Shown here piece by piece: positions 14,530-22,570 of a stretch of DNA of 64,000 nt. Numbering within the stretch: the first letter of the stretch is position 1; the number at the start of each line of letters is the position of its first letter. Position numbers and translations under genes: made by a program. The notes under the pieces were generated by a model. It saw nothing but the letters and a program-made list of their open reading frames with translations. It ran no database searches and had not been told where the DNA came from. The stretch is from Thermogladius sp023256015 (GTDB lineage: Archaea; Thermoproteota; Thermoprotei_A; Sulfolobales; Desulfurococcaceae): positions 1,116,001 to 1,180,000 of the forward strand of contig NZ_CP151274.1 of the NCBI RefSeq assembly GCF_051131135.1, in the 5' to 3' direction.

Positions 14530-15912
14530 TCACGCTACTTTCTCTCTCTTAACGGGGTGTATAGCGTCCTTTGGGGCCTTGCTGAAGGGCTCGAGGTACC
14601 TCCTCAGAGCCTTGGGCACGACTACCACGCCGTCCGGCTCCTGGTAGTTCTCGAGTATGCTCGTTATAGTCCTTGTGCTGGCTATAGCCGTCGAGTTCAG
14701 CGTGTGGACGTACTCCTTCACCATCCCCTTCCTCCTCACAAGCCTGATCTTCAGCCTGTAGGCCTGCCAGTCCGTCACGTTGCTGCAGCTCACCATCTCC
14801 CTGTAAAGGCCCTGGGCGGGCATCCAGGTCTCGAGGTCGTACTTCTTCGCAGCGGGGGCTCCAAGGTCCCCGCTGGCTATGTTCACAACCCTGTACGGGA
14901 GCTCCAGGCCCTTGAACAGCTCCTCGGCGTTGTTTATCAGCCCCTCCATTACGTCCCAGCTCTCCTCGGGTTTAGCGAACACGAACTGCTCGACTTTGTG
15001 GAACTGGTGGACGCGGAAAATACCCTTCAAGTCCCTGCTGCCGGCCCCCGCCTCCTTCCTGAAGCACGGGCTGACACCCACGTACTTCAAGGGGAGGGCC
15101 TCCTCGGGTATGTCCTCGTCGGCGTGTAGTGCGGCTAGGCTGTGTTCTGCGGTGGCGATCAGGTACAGGTCCTCGCCCTCCACCTTGTATATGGCGTCTT
15201 TGAAGGTCGCGTAGTCTAAGACGCCCTGTATGTACTTGAACCTCAGCATGTACGGGGGTAGGACGAGGGTGTAGCCCTTCGACGTCAGGTAGTCTATAGC
15301 GTACGCGAGTAGGGCCATGTCCAGGAATACTACGTCGTCGAACAGGTAGTAGAACCTGCTACCCGCCACCTCGCCCGCTTTAACCGTATTGCCGAGCCCC
15401 AGCACGTTCTCGAGCATGTCGGCGTGCCCAACAGGCTTCCAGTCGATCAGCTCGTAGTCGACCTTGAACCCGTACCTCTCGGTCTGCTGCTTGAACTGCT
15501 CTAGGAACCCCGTCCAGACCCTGGGCCTCCCGTAGAACCTGACCGGGACGTTGTACGAGTCGTCTGGGCCGATCGGGACGCTCTCGTGGACGATGTTCGG
15601 GAGCCTTAGCAGTATCTCCTCCCTCCTCGCCTCGACCTCGCTGAGCTTCTTCTCGTACACCTCGATGAGGGACAGGAGCTCCTTGGCCTCCTTGATCTTC
15701 TCCTCTCTCTCCGGGCCCTGTAGCCTCGAGACCTCCCTGCTGATCACGTTGTGCTTGTGCCTGAGCTCCTGTATCTCCGCGAGCATCCTCCTCCACTCCA
15801 AGTCCGCCTTGAGGGCCTCGTCGACTATGGAGACGTCCATGAACCTCTTCTTTACGTGGTTCTTCAGCTCCTCAGGGTTCTCCCTGAGAAGTTTGAGTAT
15901 ACTCCAGCTCAC
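14530..15912 (-). CDS. serS: Seryl-tRNA synthetase
   Basis: Class II aminoacyl-tRNA synthetase of 460 residues, the common (not methanogen-type) SerRS. The N-terminal coiled-coil arm, residues about 30-105 (alternating EIQELRHKHNVISREV and EKIKEAKELLSLIEVYEKKL), binds the tRNA-Ser variable arm. The catalytic core holds YLIATAEHSL (serine-binding TxE), motif 2 (PCFRKEAGAGSRDLKGIFRVHQF) and motif 3 (LNSTAIASTRTITSILE). GTG at 15912 is used. A 13-base palindrome lies 15 bases upstream, at the expected transcription start. Confidence 0.97.
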   Translation of the reverse strand: MSWSILKLLRENPEELKNHVKKRFMDVSIVDEALKADLEWRRMLAEIQELRHKHNVISREVSRLQGPEREEKIKEAKELLSLIEVYEKKLSEVEARREEILLRLPNIVHESVPIGPDDSYNVPVRFYGRPRVWTGFLEQFKQQTERYGFKVDYELIDWKPVGHADMLENVLGLGNTVKAGEVAGSRFYYLFDDVVFLDMALLAYAIDYLTSKGYTLVLPPYMLRFKYIQGVLDYATFKDAIYKVEGEDLYLIATAEHSLAALHADEDIPEEALPLKYVGVSPCFRKEAGAGSRDLKGIFRVHQFHKVEQFVFAKPEESWDVMEGLINNAEELFKGLELPYRVVNIASGDLGAPAAKKYDLETWMPAQGLYREMVSCSNVTDWQAYRLKIRLVRRKGMVKEYVHTLNSTAIASTRTITSILENYQEPDGVVVVPKALRRYLEPFSKAPKDAIHPVKREKVA

Positions 15913-15926
15913 GTAGCTCGCCCCGG

Positions 15927-15939
15927 TTCACAATGTGAA
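15927..15939. promoter_or_regulatory. 13-base palindrome upstream of serS
   Basis: TTCACA-A-TGTGAA is a perfect inverted repeat. A TATA-like GATTTTTACAA on the minus strand (about 15957-15967) puts the transcription start of serS inside it, the usual place for a repressor site. Confidence 0.4.
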
Positions 15940-15976
15940 TTGAAAGGGAGACGGATTGTAAAAATCTTTTTGGTCG

Positions 15977-16360
15977 CTAGAACTCGAACCTCTCCGACTC
16001 CAACTGTCTCTTGTACTCCTCCACTATGTCGTAGCCGAACCTCTCCTTGAACATCCTCCTGCCCTTCTCGGTCATCATCAGCGGGTTCCACGGGGGGTCG
16101 TAGACGAGCTCTATTTCAACCTCAACCCCCAGCTTCTTCTTCAACTCCTCCTCGACCATGAGCGGCAGTATGTTGGCGAGAGGGCAGAACGGGGTGGTCA
16201 GAGTCATTCTTACCTTGACCTTGTTCCCGCCGACCTCGAGGCCGTATATCATCCCCAGGTTGTAGACGTCTATCCCTATCTCCGGGTCTGCTATGGTCTC
16301 GAGGACCTCTATGACCCTCTTCTTGAGCTCGTCGTTGGACGGCCCGCTCATGGAGGACAC
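15977..16360 (-). CDS. DUF59/MIP18-family Fe-S cluster assembly protein
   Basis: A 127-residue DUF59 protein related to SufT, PaaD and eukaryotic MIP18 (CIA2), which help deliver iron-sulfur clusters. The signature ETIADPEIGIDVYNLGMIYGLEV and the conserved Cys in TLTTPFCPLANILP are present; the later VYDPPWNPLMMTEKGR is also typical. The ORF begins at 16360, but the ATG at 16351 (MSGPSND) is equally likely. It directly abuts the small gene upstream in a minus-strand operon with the eIF2B-family genes. Confidence 0.9.
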   Translation of the reverse strand: MSSMSGPSNDELKKRVIEVLETIADPEIGIDVYNLGMIYGLEVGGNKVKVRMTLTTPFCPLANILPLMVEEELKKKLGVEVEIELVYDPPWNPLMMTEKGRRMFKERFGYDIVEEYKRQLESERFEF

Positions 16361-16687
16361 CTACAAGCCCAGCAGCCTCCTCCACCAGCTCCTCTTCTCG
16401 GGCTTGGCCGAGGGGATCCCGTAGGCGGCCCTCATGAACTCCCTATAGGCTCCCGTGGGGTTCGCCGAGTAGAACTTGGCTAGGCTGTGGAGGGTCTTCA
16501 ACTCGTCTACCGTGGCGTAGTCCAGGGGTATCCCCTTGTAGCCGTTGCTCTCCCACTCCTTGTTCAGCCTGTCCATTATCGACTGCACTCTCTCGTCGCT
16601 GTAGAACGCCATCTTGACCTCCACGTCCCTGCTCTCGTCTATCAGCCTTACGATCTCGCTCTTCAGCTTGGCCACCTCTTCGCTCAT
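16361..16687 (-). CDS. Small hypothetical protein
   Basis: A 108-residue protein from ATG 16687 (MSEEVAKLKSE); the frame is open eight codons further. The first part is an amphipathic helix (VAKLKSEIVRLIDES), the rest is mixed, ending in a basic, aromatic tail (KRSWWRRLLGL) that could touch membrane or nucleic acid. No family recognised. It starts almost exactly where the R15P isomerase gene ends and stops one base before the DUF59 gene, so it is part of the same operon. Confidence 0.65.
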   Translation of the reverse strand: MSEEVAKLKSEIVRLIDESRDVEVKMAFYSDERVQSIMDRLNKEWESNGYKGIPLDYATVDELKTLHSLAKFYSANPTGAYREFMRAAYGIPSAKPEKRSWWRRLLGL

Positions 16688-16688
16688 C

Positions 16689-17693
16689 TCAATCCTCCAC
16701 AAGGTCTTCAAACCTAAGCTTTGTTAAACCAGCCTGTTTAATCTTATCGATCGCCCAGCCGAGCCTCTCAGTCAAGACCATGATGGCCGCCTGCGGCGGG
16801 ATCACACCGACCTCCGTGATCACAGCGTCAACGTACTCGGGGGGAGTGACGTCAAAGGACGGGTTGAGAACCCTCACGTTCTTGTGCTTCTCCAACCACT
16901 CCCGGGGGACCACCTCGGTGGGGTCCCTGAACTCTATCGGCACCAGCTCTCCTATAACGGTCATCGGGGAGAACTTGTAAGTCTCAGCCGCGACGAACAC
17001 CCTGACCCTAGCCTCGTGAGCGGCCAGCGCGACCTGGCTAGTCCCTACCTTGTTCACTACTGCCCCGTTGCTCGTTATCGTGTCGGCGCCGATCACGACC
17101 TGGTCGACCTCGTGCATGATGTACCTCACAGCACTGTCCGGGATCTGAACGACCGGCACCCCGTTCTCGAGCAGCTGCCTCGTAGTTATCCTCCCCTGGT
17201 AGAAGGGCCTCGTCTCCGTGCTGTAGACCTTCACCACCCTCCCCTGCTTGTAGGCCTCCGTTATCACCGACACCGCTGCCGTGCTGTGGCAGTGCGTTAG
17301 TATGACGGAGTTCTCCCTGATCCTCTTGCTCCCGAACTCGGCTATCCTTTTCACAGCGTTGAGGCTGTCTTCGATGAACCTGTTTGCTGCGTCTACCACC
17401 CCCCTCCTCAGCTCGTCGAAGTCGCTTGTCTCCCGGAACACCGCCTGCATAACGTACATGACGGCGTTGGGTAGGCTCACCGCGGTCGGCCTCGTCTCTA
17501 TAAGGGTGTCCGCTACCTTAGCCATGTACCTCCTGAAGACGGAGGGCTCTCTCTCGCCTTGGTACTTCTCCGCGGCTATCCTCAGGGCCTCGGCAGCAGA
17601 CCTCGCTATCTTACCAGCACCCCTGATCCTCATCGACCTTATCCCCTCGGCTATGTCCAGCACCTCCTGGGGTATGGTGCTCAACTCAACCAC
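16689..17693 (-). CDS. Ribose-1,5-bisphosphate isomerase
   Basis: Converts ribose-1,5-bisphosphate to ribulose-1,5-bisphosphate in the archaeal nucleoside/AMP degradation (pentose bisphosphate) pathway. The 334 residues follow the Thermococcus kodakarensis enzyme closely: MRIRGAGKIARSAAEAL, ETRPTAVSLPNA, then the catalytic Cys135 in LTHCHSTAA and Asp204 in IGADTIT (Cys133 and Asp202 in that enzyme), and FDVTPPEYVDAVITE. The family is shared with eIF2B-alpha and methylthioribose-1-phosphate isomerase, but the sequence is of the R15P isomerase type. Start GTG at 17693 overlaps the upstream paralogue by 8 bases. Confidence 0.92.
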   Translation of the reverse strand: MVELSTIPQEVLDIAEGIRSMRIRGAGKIARSAAEALRIAAEKYQGEREPSVFRRYMAKVADTLIETRPTAVSLPNAVMYVMQAVFRETSDFDELRRGVVDAANRFIEDSLNAVKRIAEFGSKRIRENSVILTHCHSTAAVSVITEAYKQGRVVKVYSTETRPFYQGRITTRQLLENGVPVVQIPDSAVRYIMHEVDQVVIGADTITSNGAVVNKVGTSQVALAAHEARVRVFVAAETYKFSPMTVIGELVPIEFRDPTEVVPREWLEKHKNVRVLNPSFDVTPPEYVDAVITEVGVIPPQAAIMVLTERLGWAIDKIKQAGLTKLRFEDLVED

Positions 17694-18633
17694 CTCCCAA
17701 CAACTCGGCGAAGAGCGTGTCCAGGGGCTTCAACTGCGGGGGGTAGGTCCCGTAGATCGTCTTGACCAGGATAGGGATCGACTGGGGCGGGTAGAGGCCT
17801 AGCTCGGTCGCTATGCCGTCGACCATGTTCGGGGGAGTGACGTCGTAGAGAGGGGCCCTAGCAGTGTACTTCTCGGGCATCGCCCTCCTCGTCTCCTCGT
17901 CCATGAGGAGCCTCCAGTCGCCCTCGGGCAGCTTTACCAACTCGCCGTAGATCGTCTCGAGGCTGATCTTGAGCGTCGGCGCTATCGCGAAGAACCTGAC
18001 CCTGGCCTCGCTAGCGGCGAGCGCCATCAGGCTCGTGCCGGCCTTGCTGACTATGGCCCCGTTCACGGCCACGGCCTCCGCGCCCGACACTACTTTGTCA
18101 ACGTTCTTCATAAAGAACCTCGCAGCGGAGTCGACGACGAGGTACGTCTCAACCCCGAGCTTGTCGAGGTAGTCTGCGAGTACGAGCCCCTCCATGCCGG
18201 GCCTGGACTCGAGGACGTAGACGCTGAACTTGACCTTGTTCCTCACGAGTATCTCGAAGAGCCTCCTCACGGCCACACTATTGCTGTTCGTCATGACGAC
18301 GTCCCCGTCGACGACGCGCTTAGCCATCACCTCGCCGGCGGCCCACAAAGCCTTGTCGTACCTGTCCCTGAACCCCCCGAAGAACTCCCGGACACCCGTG
18401 CACCCGTTCTCCCTAATGTAGTTCAGGATGGACCTGATCGTGTTGAACAGGCCGGCGGAACCCGGCCTCTCCCTGGCGTAGAGGAGGTACTTCTCCTTGA
18501 GGAACCTCACGAGGTCTCTGCAGTCCCTCCCACCGGCCACCTTGAGAGACTCGTTCAAGAGGTCCATTAAAAGCTCACTACCCGTAGCCCTCGGGGCGAA
18601 ACCGTGCTTAGAAAGCTCGCTCATCCCGTCCAC
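17686..18633 (-). CDS. eIF2B-family paralogue without the isomerase catalytic residues
   Basis: A 315-residue homologue of the neighbouring R15P isomerase with the same fold (VLESRPGMEG, SGAEAVAVNGAIVSKAGTSLMALAA, YDVTPPNMVDGIATELG). At the catalytic sites it differs: THCHS becomes TNSNS (Ser117 in place of Cys) and GADTIT becomes GAEAVA (Glu186 in place of Asp). It is thus unlikely to isomerise R15P. It may be a regulatory or heteromeric partner of the isomerase, or an aIF2B-like protein. GTG 18633 or ATG 18624 starts it; it overlaps both the P-loop gene (26 bases) and the isomerase gene (8 bases). Confidence 0.85.
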   Translation of the reverse strand: MDGMSELSKHGFAPRATGSELLMDLLNESLKVAGGRDCRDLVRFLKEKYLLYARERPGSAGLFNTIRSILNYIRENGCTGVREFFGGFRDRYDKALWAAGEVMAKRVVDGDVVMTNSNSVAVRRLFEILVRNKVKFSVYVLESRPGMEGLVLADYLDKLGVETYLVVDSAARFFMKNVDKVVSGAEAVAVNGAIVSKAGTSLMALAASEARVRFFAIAPTLKISLETIYGELVKLPEGDWRLLMDEETRRAMPEKYTARAPLYDVTPPNMVDGIATELGLYPPQSIPILVKTIYGTYPPQLKPLDTLFAELLGGG

Positions 18634-19501
18634 GCACTCCAGTTATTGTATCAAGTATATCGCTCACGCTTCTTTTAAACTCAGCACCGTGACCCAGCTG
18701 ATGGACGTCGAAAACCTTGATCGGCCTCCCGGCTATCTCGACTACGCTCAAGGAGCGAACGACCCACGGCCTTCCAGGGGCGATCACCTCGACGGCTCTA
18801 CAGTACTTCCGCCCGTCGTACAGCGCCGCTCTCGTGGGCGCTACGACGACGACGTAGTCGGCTGCGCAAGAGCCGGGTGTCGGCGCCGAGACGTCGTTGT
18901 ACCCCTCGATGACCAGGTGGTCGTAGCCCCCGAGCAGCTCGAGGAAGCGGTCTACCTCAGCGTAAGTCGACGGGTCGTCTAAGAGCTTCTCGAGACCTCT
19001 CGCGGCGGTTCTCTCGATGGCCCCTCCGCCCGCGACGGCCTCCACTACCCTCGAGAGGAGCTCGGCCGAAACAGGCGACAGCCTGGCAACGTTGTCCTCG
19101 ACCATGTAGTACACGTGCTCGACGACGCCCCCTCTCAACCTTGTGAAACGCGCCATCACGGCCGTACCTAGGCTGGAGCTCATCAAGTCCACGTAGCCTC
19201 TAGGCGTCGTCTTCGCGCTGAAGGGGTCGATCGGTAGTGAGAGGACGTCGACCGGGTTTAAGATGGCGGCTTTTTCGGTAAGCCCGAGCCTCTCGGCCAC
19301 CACGTAAACGTCGTGGCCCACCAGGACACCTAGCGAGACTGTGTACTCGAGGGTGTCTGCCTGAAACCACCCGTTGTGGCCGGCCACCGGCTTGAAGTAA
19401 CCGGCTTTGAGACCCCTCTCCTTCATCTCCTCGACGAGCCCCAAGACGAGCGTCGTCTTCCCAGACTCGAACGGGAGTAGGCCTGCGACGAGCAGCCTCA
19501 T
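18608..19501 (-). CDS. P-loop ATPase/GTPase, BioD-like fold
   Basis: A 297-residue P-loop NTPase with Walker A at the very N-terminus (GLLPFESGKTT), a following FKPVAGHNGW segment and a Walker B-like DHLVIEGYNDV about residue 215. The order and spacing resemble dethiobiotin synthetase-like or MRP/MinD-type SIMIBI NTPases. Archaeal proteins of this type are annotated only as predicted P-loop ATPases; no substrate can be named. ATG 19501; the TATA box is probably the AATTAAAC run near 19546-19553 read on the minus strand. It heads the operon that continues with the two eIF2B-family genes. Confidence 0.78.
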   Translation of the reverse strand: MRLLVAGLLPFESGKTTLVLGLVEEMKERGLKAGYFKPVAGHNGWFQADTLEYTVSLGVLVGHDVYVVAERLGLTEKAAILNPVDVLSLPIDPFSAKTTPRGYVDLMSSSLGTAVMARFTRLRGGVVEHVYYMVEDNVARLSPVSAELLSRVVEAVAGGGAIERTAARGLEKLLDDPSTYAEVDRFLELLGGYDHLVIEGYNDVSAPTPGSCAADYVVVVAPTRAALYDGRKYCRAVEVIAPGRPWVVRSLSVVEIAGRPIKVFDVHQLGHGAEFKRSVSDILDTITGVRGRDERAF

Positions 19502-19636
19502 GGCCGGGACAGGGCCTCGCCCTCTCTTTGCTGAAGCCCAGCACCGAATTAAACTGTTCGCGTGGGCGATCCGCCTCTCTAGGTAGTCTTTTTAATTTCG
19601 TGTGCTGTTTAAACTAGGATTAACGGTGGTACAGCT

Positions 19637-21337
19637 GTGAGTAGAGCTTACCCCGTGCTAGTAGTATTGGTCATCGCGTTGTCGTTGTTGGCCGGCGGAG
19701 CCCCGGTGGAGTCCCAGAACCTATCGCAGGTCATGAGGCTGATCGTAGTGTACGCCCCCGGTGCGGACCTAGGCCTGCTGAACGCGACGGGGGCTCTCAG
19801 CGCCAACAGCACGGTTGTCGAGCTCGTGAGACCTCAGCCCCCCTACGACTACCTCTACCACCTGCTTAAGCTCGTTGACCCCTCGCTCGGCCTCGAGACC
19901 GTAGTGGTGAACGAGACGACGGCTCTCGTCGACAACAAGCCGGTCGACCTCGCCTCAGCTGTCAACCAGTCCTACGTCAACGAGGTATGGGGAGGGAACT
20001 TCACGGTGTTCATAGGGGTGCCTGGTGTCGACCCGAACTCGACGGCCATGAGTATAAACCCGTACTTCAACATTACAGGCAACTACATACCCCCACAGCT
20101 GTTCACAGTGGACGTCAACGGGAGCGTCTACTGGAGCGCCCTCAACACGTCGATCGTCTTGACAAACACGAGTAGCGGCCTGACGCTCAACCTCACCAAC
20201 TACGACGTCGTACAGCAGTTCGACAACAAGACGCTGGAGACCCCGAGCTTCGCGGTCTCGGTGCCCTCAGGGCTGAACGTCTCCCAGGGGATGTACTACC
20301 TCAAGTTCAAGATAGTCTCTATCTCGGGCAGCAAGGCCACGCTCTTCTTCCCAGGGGCGCTCAAGTCCAGCGGGTGGCTCAACAGCTTCTACGGCAGCTT
20401 CACCGAGCCCGTCGTCCTACTCGAGCTCTACCCCCGGGACCTGCTCAGGTCTCTACCGCTCGACGCCCTTGTCTGGGCGTACAACCAGTCCTGCAGGTTC
20501 TATAGCGCCCTAGTCGTCAAGGCCACCTGGTACACTAGCGGCGGCGTCTACTTGATGTACTACCCGTTGTTCCAGAGGCTCAGCGCTCTAAAGGGCCTGG
20601 TGGACGAGAATACCTACAACACCCTCTTGAACACGACTGTAACCAACGTCCTATCCATCGTGAACGACTTCCGCACCTTCCTAGGGGTCAACTCAACGGT
20701 CGTAGTCTACAGCCCGTTCACAGTGGTCGCGGGCGGGGCTAGCATAGGGCTCCCAGTCGTCCAGCCGGGTGTTTACGACGCCACGTCGAGCCCGGAGACT
20801 ATAAGCTCGCTGGTAGCCCAGGGCTACAGCCTGGACGTGGTCAGGTCCGGCACGAGGGTCCTGGTCGAGGTGAGGGATTACAGTAAGCTGGGGTACTCGG
20901 AGGGTCTCGCCCTCGTACTCAGGCCGGCGGGCTTCAACCAGACGCTGGCACTCGGCGGCGTGGTAGACCAGAAGGTGTTCGAGACGCTCCTGCTCTCGTA
21001 CTCGAGGCTCTACTACCCCTCCGCCTCGGCGCTCGTCTCGACAGGCTTCCAGATGCAGGGCTACATCGACAACTTGACAAAGACGGTCGACAGCCTCAGG
21101 ACGCAGGTGGCCAGCCTGAACGAGACGGTCAACGTCCTGCTGGTCAACGCGGGGAGCTGCAACGCGTCTGTTGCGAACCTGACCGTGAAGCTCAACGAGT
21201 ACGAGAGCAGGGTCGGGCAGGCGGAGAACATGCTCAACCAGGCCAGGCTCTACGTGACGATGGGTCTAGCCGCTGTAGTGGTCCTCAACGTGGGTCTATA
21301 CGTAGTCTTGAGAAGGGGCCTCAAGTACGCCGGCTGA
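19637..21337 (+). CDS. Membrane-anchored extracellular protein
   Basis: A 566-residue surface protein. A signal peptide (VLVVLVIALSLLAGGAPVES) leads, and the C-terminus has a transmembrane helix (about residues 535-556) with a short basic tail. Between them lies a beta-rich region with more than 20 Asn-x-Ser/Thr sites, marking it as extracellular and heavily N-glycosylated. Residues about 480-535 form a coiled coil (DNLTKTVDSLRTQVASLNE and onward) that could lift the domain off the membrane, as in S-layer stalk proteins. No enzymatic motif seen. The start GTG at 19637 follows GTTTAAAC (19607-19614) by about 26 bases, so it is probably leaderless. Confidence 0.8.
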   Translation: MSRAYPVLVVLVIALSLLAGGAPVESQNLSQVMRLIVVYAPGADLGLLNATGALSANSTVVELVRPQPPYDYLYHLLKLVDPSLGLETVVVNETTALVDNKPVDLASAVNQSYVNEVWGGNFTVFIGVPGVDPNSTAMSINPYFNITGNYIPPQLFTVDVNGSVYWSALNTSIVLTNTSSGLTLNLTNYDVVQQFDNKTLETPSFAVSVPSGLNVSQGMYYLKFKIVSISGSKATLFFPGALKSSGWLNSFYGSFTEPVVLLELYPRDLLRSLPLDALVWAYNQSCRFYSALVVKATWYTSGGVYLMYYPLFQRLSALKGLVDENTYNTLLNTTVTNVLSIVNDFRTFLGVNSTVVVYSPFTVVAGGASIGLPVVQPGVYDATSSPETISSLVAQGYSLDVVRSGTRVLVEVRDYSKLGYSEGLALVLRPAGFNQTLALGGVVDQKVFETLLLSYSRLYYPSASALVSTGFQMQGYIDNLTKTVDSLRTQVASLNETVNVLLVNAGSCNASVANLTVKLNEYESRVGQAENMLNQARLYVTMGLAAVVVLNVGLYVVLRRGLKYAG

Positions 21338-21366
21338 CGCCTAGCCTGCCTTAACACGCGGGTTTT

Positions 21367-21900
21367 TCACCACGTCTTGAGAGCCGCGTAGACTAGTAGG
21401 CCGCTGATCATCCAGGCGAGAGCCTCCCCCTTCCAGTCCCCCGACTTGAGAAGCCTCGGGCCGTACATCCTCCTACTGAAGGGGTAGAGCAACGCGACGC
21501 CCTTGAGAGTCAGGGAGTCGAGGAGCAGGTGGCTCAGCCAGCCAGCGAGGAAGCACGCCGAGCCCAGGATCCGCGTCCGCGCGTCCACCCCCGCCATGGC
21601 CAGGACCGAGTAGAGGCCTAGAGAGACTATCGAGGACGACAGCAGGTTGTGGAGGGCTACCCTGTGGGCGTAGCGAAGGTCGAAGTCCGGGAAGACGCCG
21701 CCGAGAACCCCGAGAAACGAGAGTAGAAACACGTCGGAGACGGAGAGCCTACCGACTAGGAGCCCCGCTGAAAGCCCAACCATTGCGTGAGAGAGCCTCC
21801 TCAACGCGACCCGCCGCGCCGGCAGCGAGCTAACAGTGTTTATGCGGTCCCGCAATAAATGTGCATACGCGGGGTGCGAAAACAAGGCGCTCGAGAGCAC
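21367..21900 (-). CDS. Membrane-bound metal-dependent hydrolase (DUF457/YdjM family)
   Basis: A multi-spanning protein with the family's metal-ligand pattern: LSHAMVG, GGVFPDFD, HRVALHNLLSS and HLLLDSLTLKGVALLYPFSRR. Members are integral membrane proteins of uncertain catalytic role. The frame is open from 21900 (177 residues), but the family usually begins close to the first His; TTG at 21804 (LRRLSHAMVG) would give about 145 residues and fits a TATA element near 21852-21860 on the minus strand better. Start uncertain, family fairly sure. Confidence 0.8.
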   Translation of the reverse strand: MLSSALFSHPAYAHLLRDRINTVSSLPARRVALRRLSHAMVGLSAGLLVGRLSVSDVFLLSFLGVLGGVFPDFDLRYAHRVALHNLLSSSIVSLGLYSVLAMAGVDARTRILGSACFLAGWLSHLLLDSLTLKGVALLYPFSRRMYGPRLLKSGDWKGEALAWMISGLLVYAALKTW

Positions 21901-22196
21901 GTTCCACGAGACCTCGCGAGCGCCGATACCGCCCCTTAGTGTGATGGTGCTACGAGGACGCGCAGTACCGGGACCCGGCCAGGCAACTGGGTGAAGTCGA
22001 CAACCGTGTGTGAGTCCTAGTGAACGACCAGAGGAGTCTCCGCAAAGTCGCCAAGCCGGACGAGTAGTACGCGGCGTCCAGGCTCCGGTAGACCTCCACG
22101 TGATTTTGCCACAGTTCCCTAGACGCCGTTTATCGACCTAGGAAGAGGTCGTGGAAGTCTTAAAGATCCATCACCCCGTTTTTGCCCACGCGTATG
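21901..22196. other. Non-coding stretch before the ATPase operon
   Basis: No intact gene. The frame beginning near 21946 reads YEDAQYRDPARQLGEVD and continues past in-frame stops with protein-like content (VLVNDQRSLRKVAKPDE), which might be a decayed small gene; I cannot identify it. Only the last 20 bases have a clear function, as the promoter of the ATPase operon. Confidence 0.35.
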
Positions 22197-22205
22197 TTAT
22201 AAAAA
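22197..22205 (+). promoter_or_regulatory. Promoter of the A/V-type ATPase operon
   Basis: TTATAAAAA is a strong archaeal TATA box, about 26 bases ahead of a start point near 22228. That leaves a leader of roughly 30 bases before the TTG at 22262. Confidence 0.65.
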
Positions 22206-22261
22206 CCCCTTCGCGTAATAGAGCTAGACTGTAGTGCTCAAGGGTAGCTGGGTGTTGCTTA

Positions 22262-22567
22262 TTGAGCGACCTTGTGTCCAGTATAGAGGCGGAGGCCCTC
22301 AAGATCTTGGAGGAGGCTAAGAGGAAGGCTGAGGAGATAGTGGAGAACGCGAGGAGGAAGGCGGAGGAGATCCTGAGAGACAGGTCCTACGAGGCGATCA
22401 TAGCCGAGGAGAAGAGGAGGCTGGAGGAGGAGGTCGAAAAAGAGGTGGAGAGGATAACGGCTGAGGCGGAGGAGAAGGCGAGGGCGCTAAGAGAGAGGGC
22501 GGCCCCGAAGGTGGAGGCCTGGGCGAAGAAGCTGGCGTCTCTCGTAGCAGGCGTAGAGGTCGGCTGA
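22262..22567 (+). CDS. A/V-type ATP synthase subunit H (peripheral stalk)
   Basis: A 101-residue, almost entirely coiled-coil protein rich in Glu, Lys, Arg and Ala (EAEALKILEEAKRKAEEIVE), the hallmark of the archaeal AhaH/subunit H (G) that pairs with subunit E in the peripheral stalk. It is the first gene of the ATPase operon, and the TTG start at 22262 lies after the strong promoter at 22197. Subunit I follows after three bases. Confidence 0.85.
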   Translation: MSDLVSSIEAEALKILEEAKRKAEEIVENARRKAEEILRDRSYEAIIAEEKRRLEEEVEKEVERITAEAEEKARALRERAAPKVEAWAKKLASLVAGVEVG

Positions 22568-22570
22568 GGT

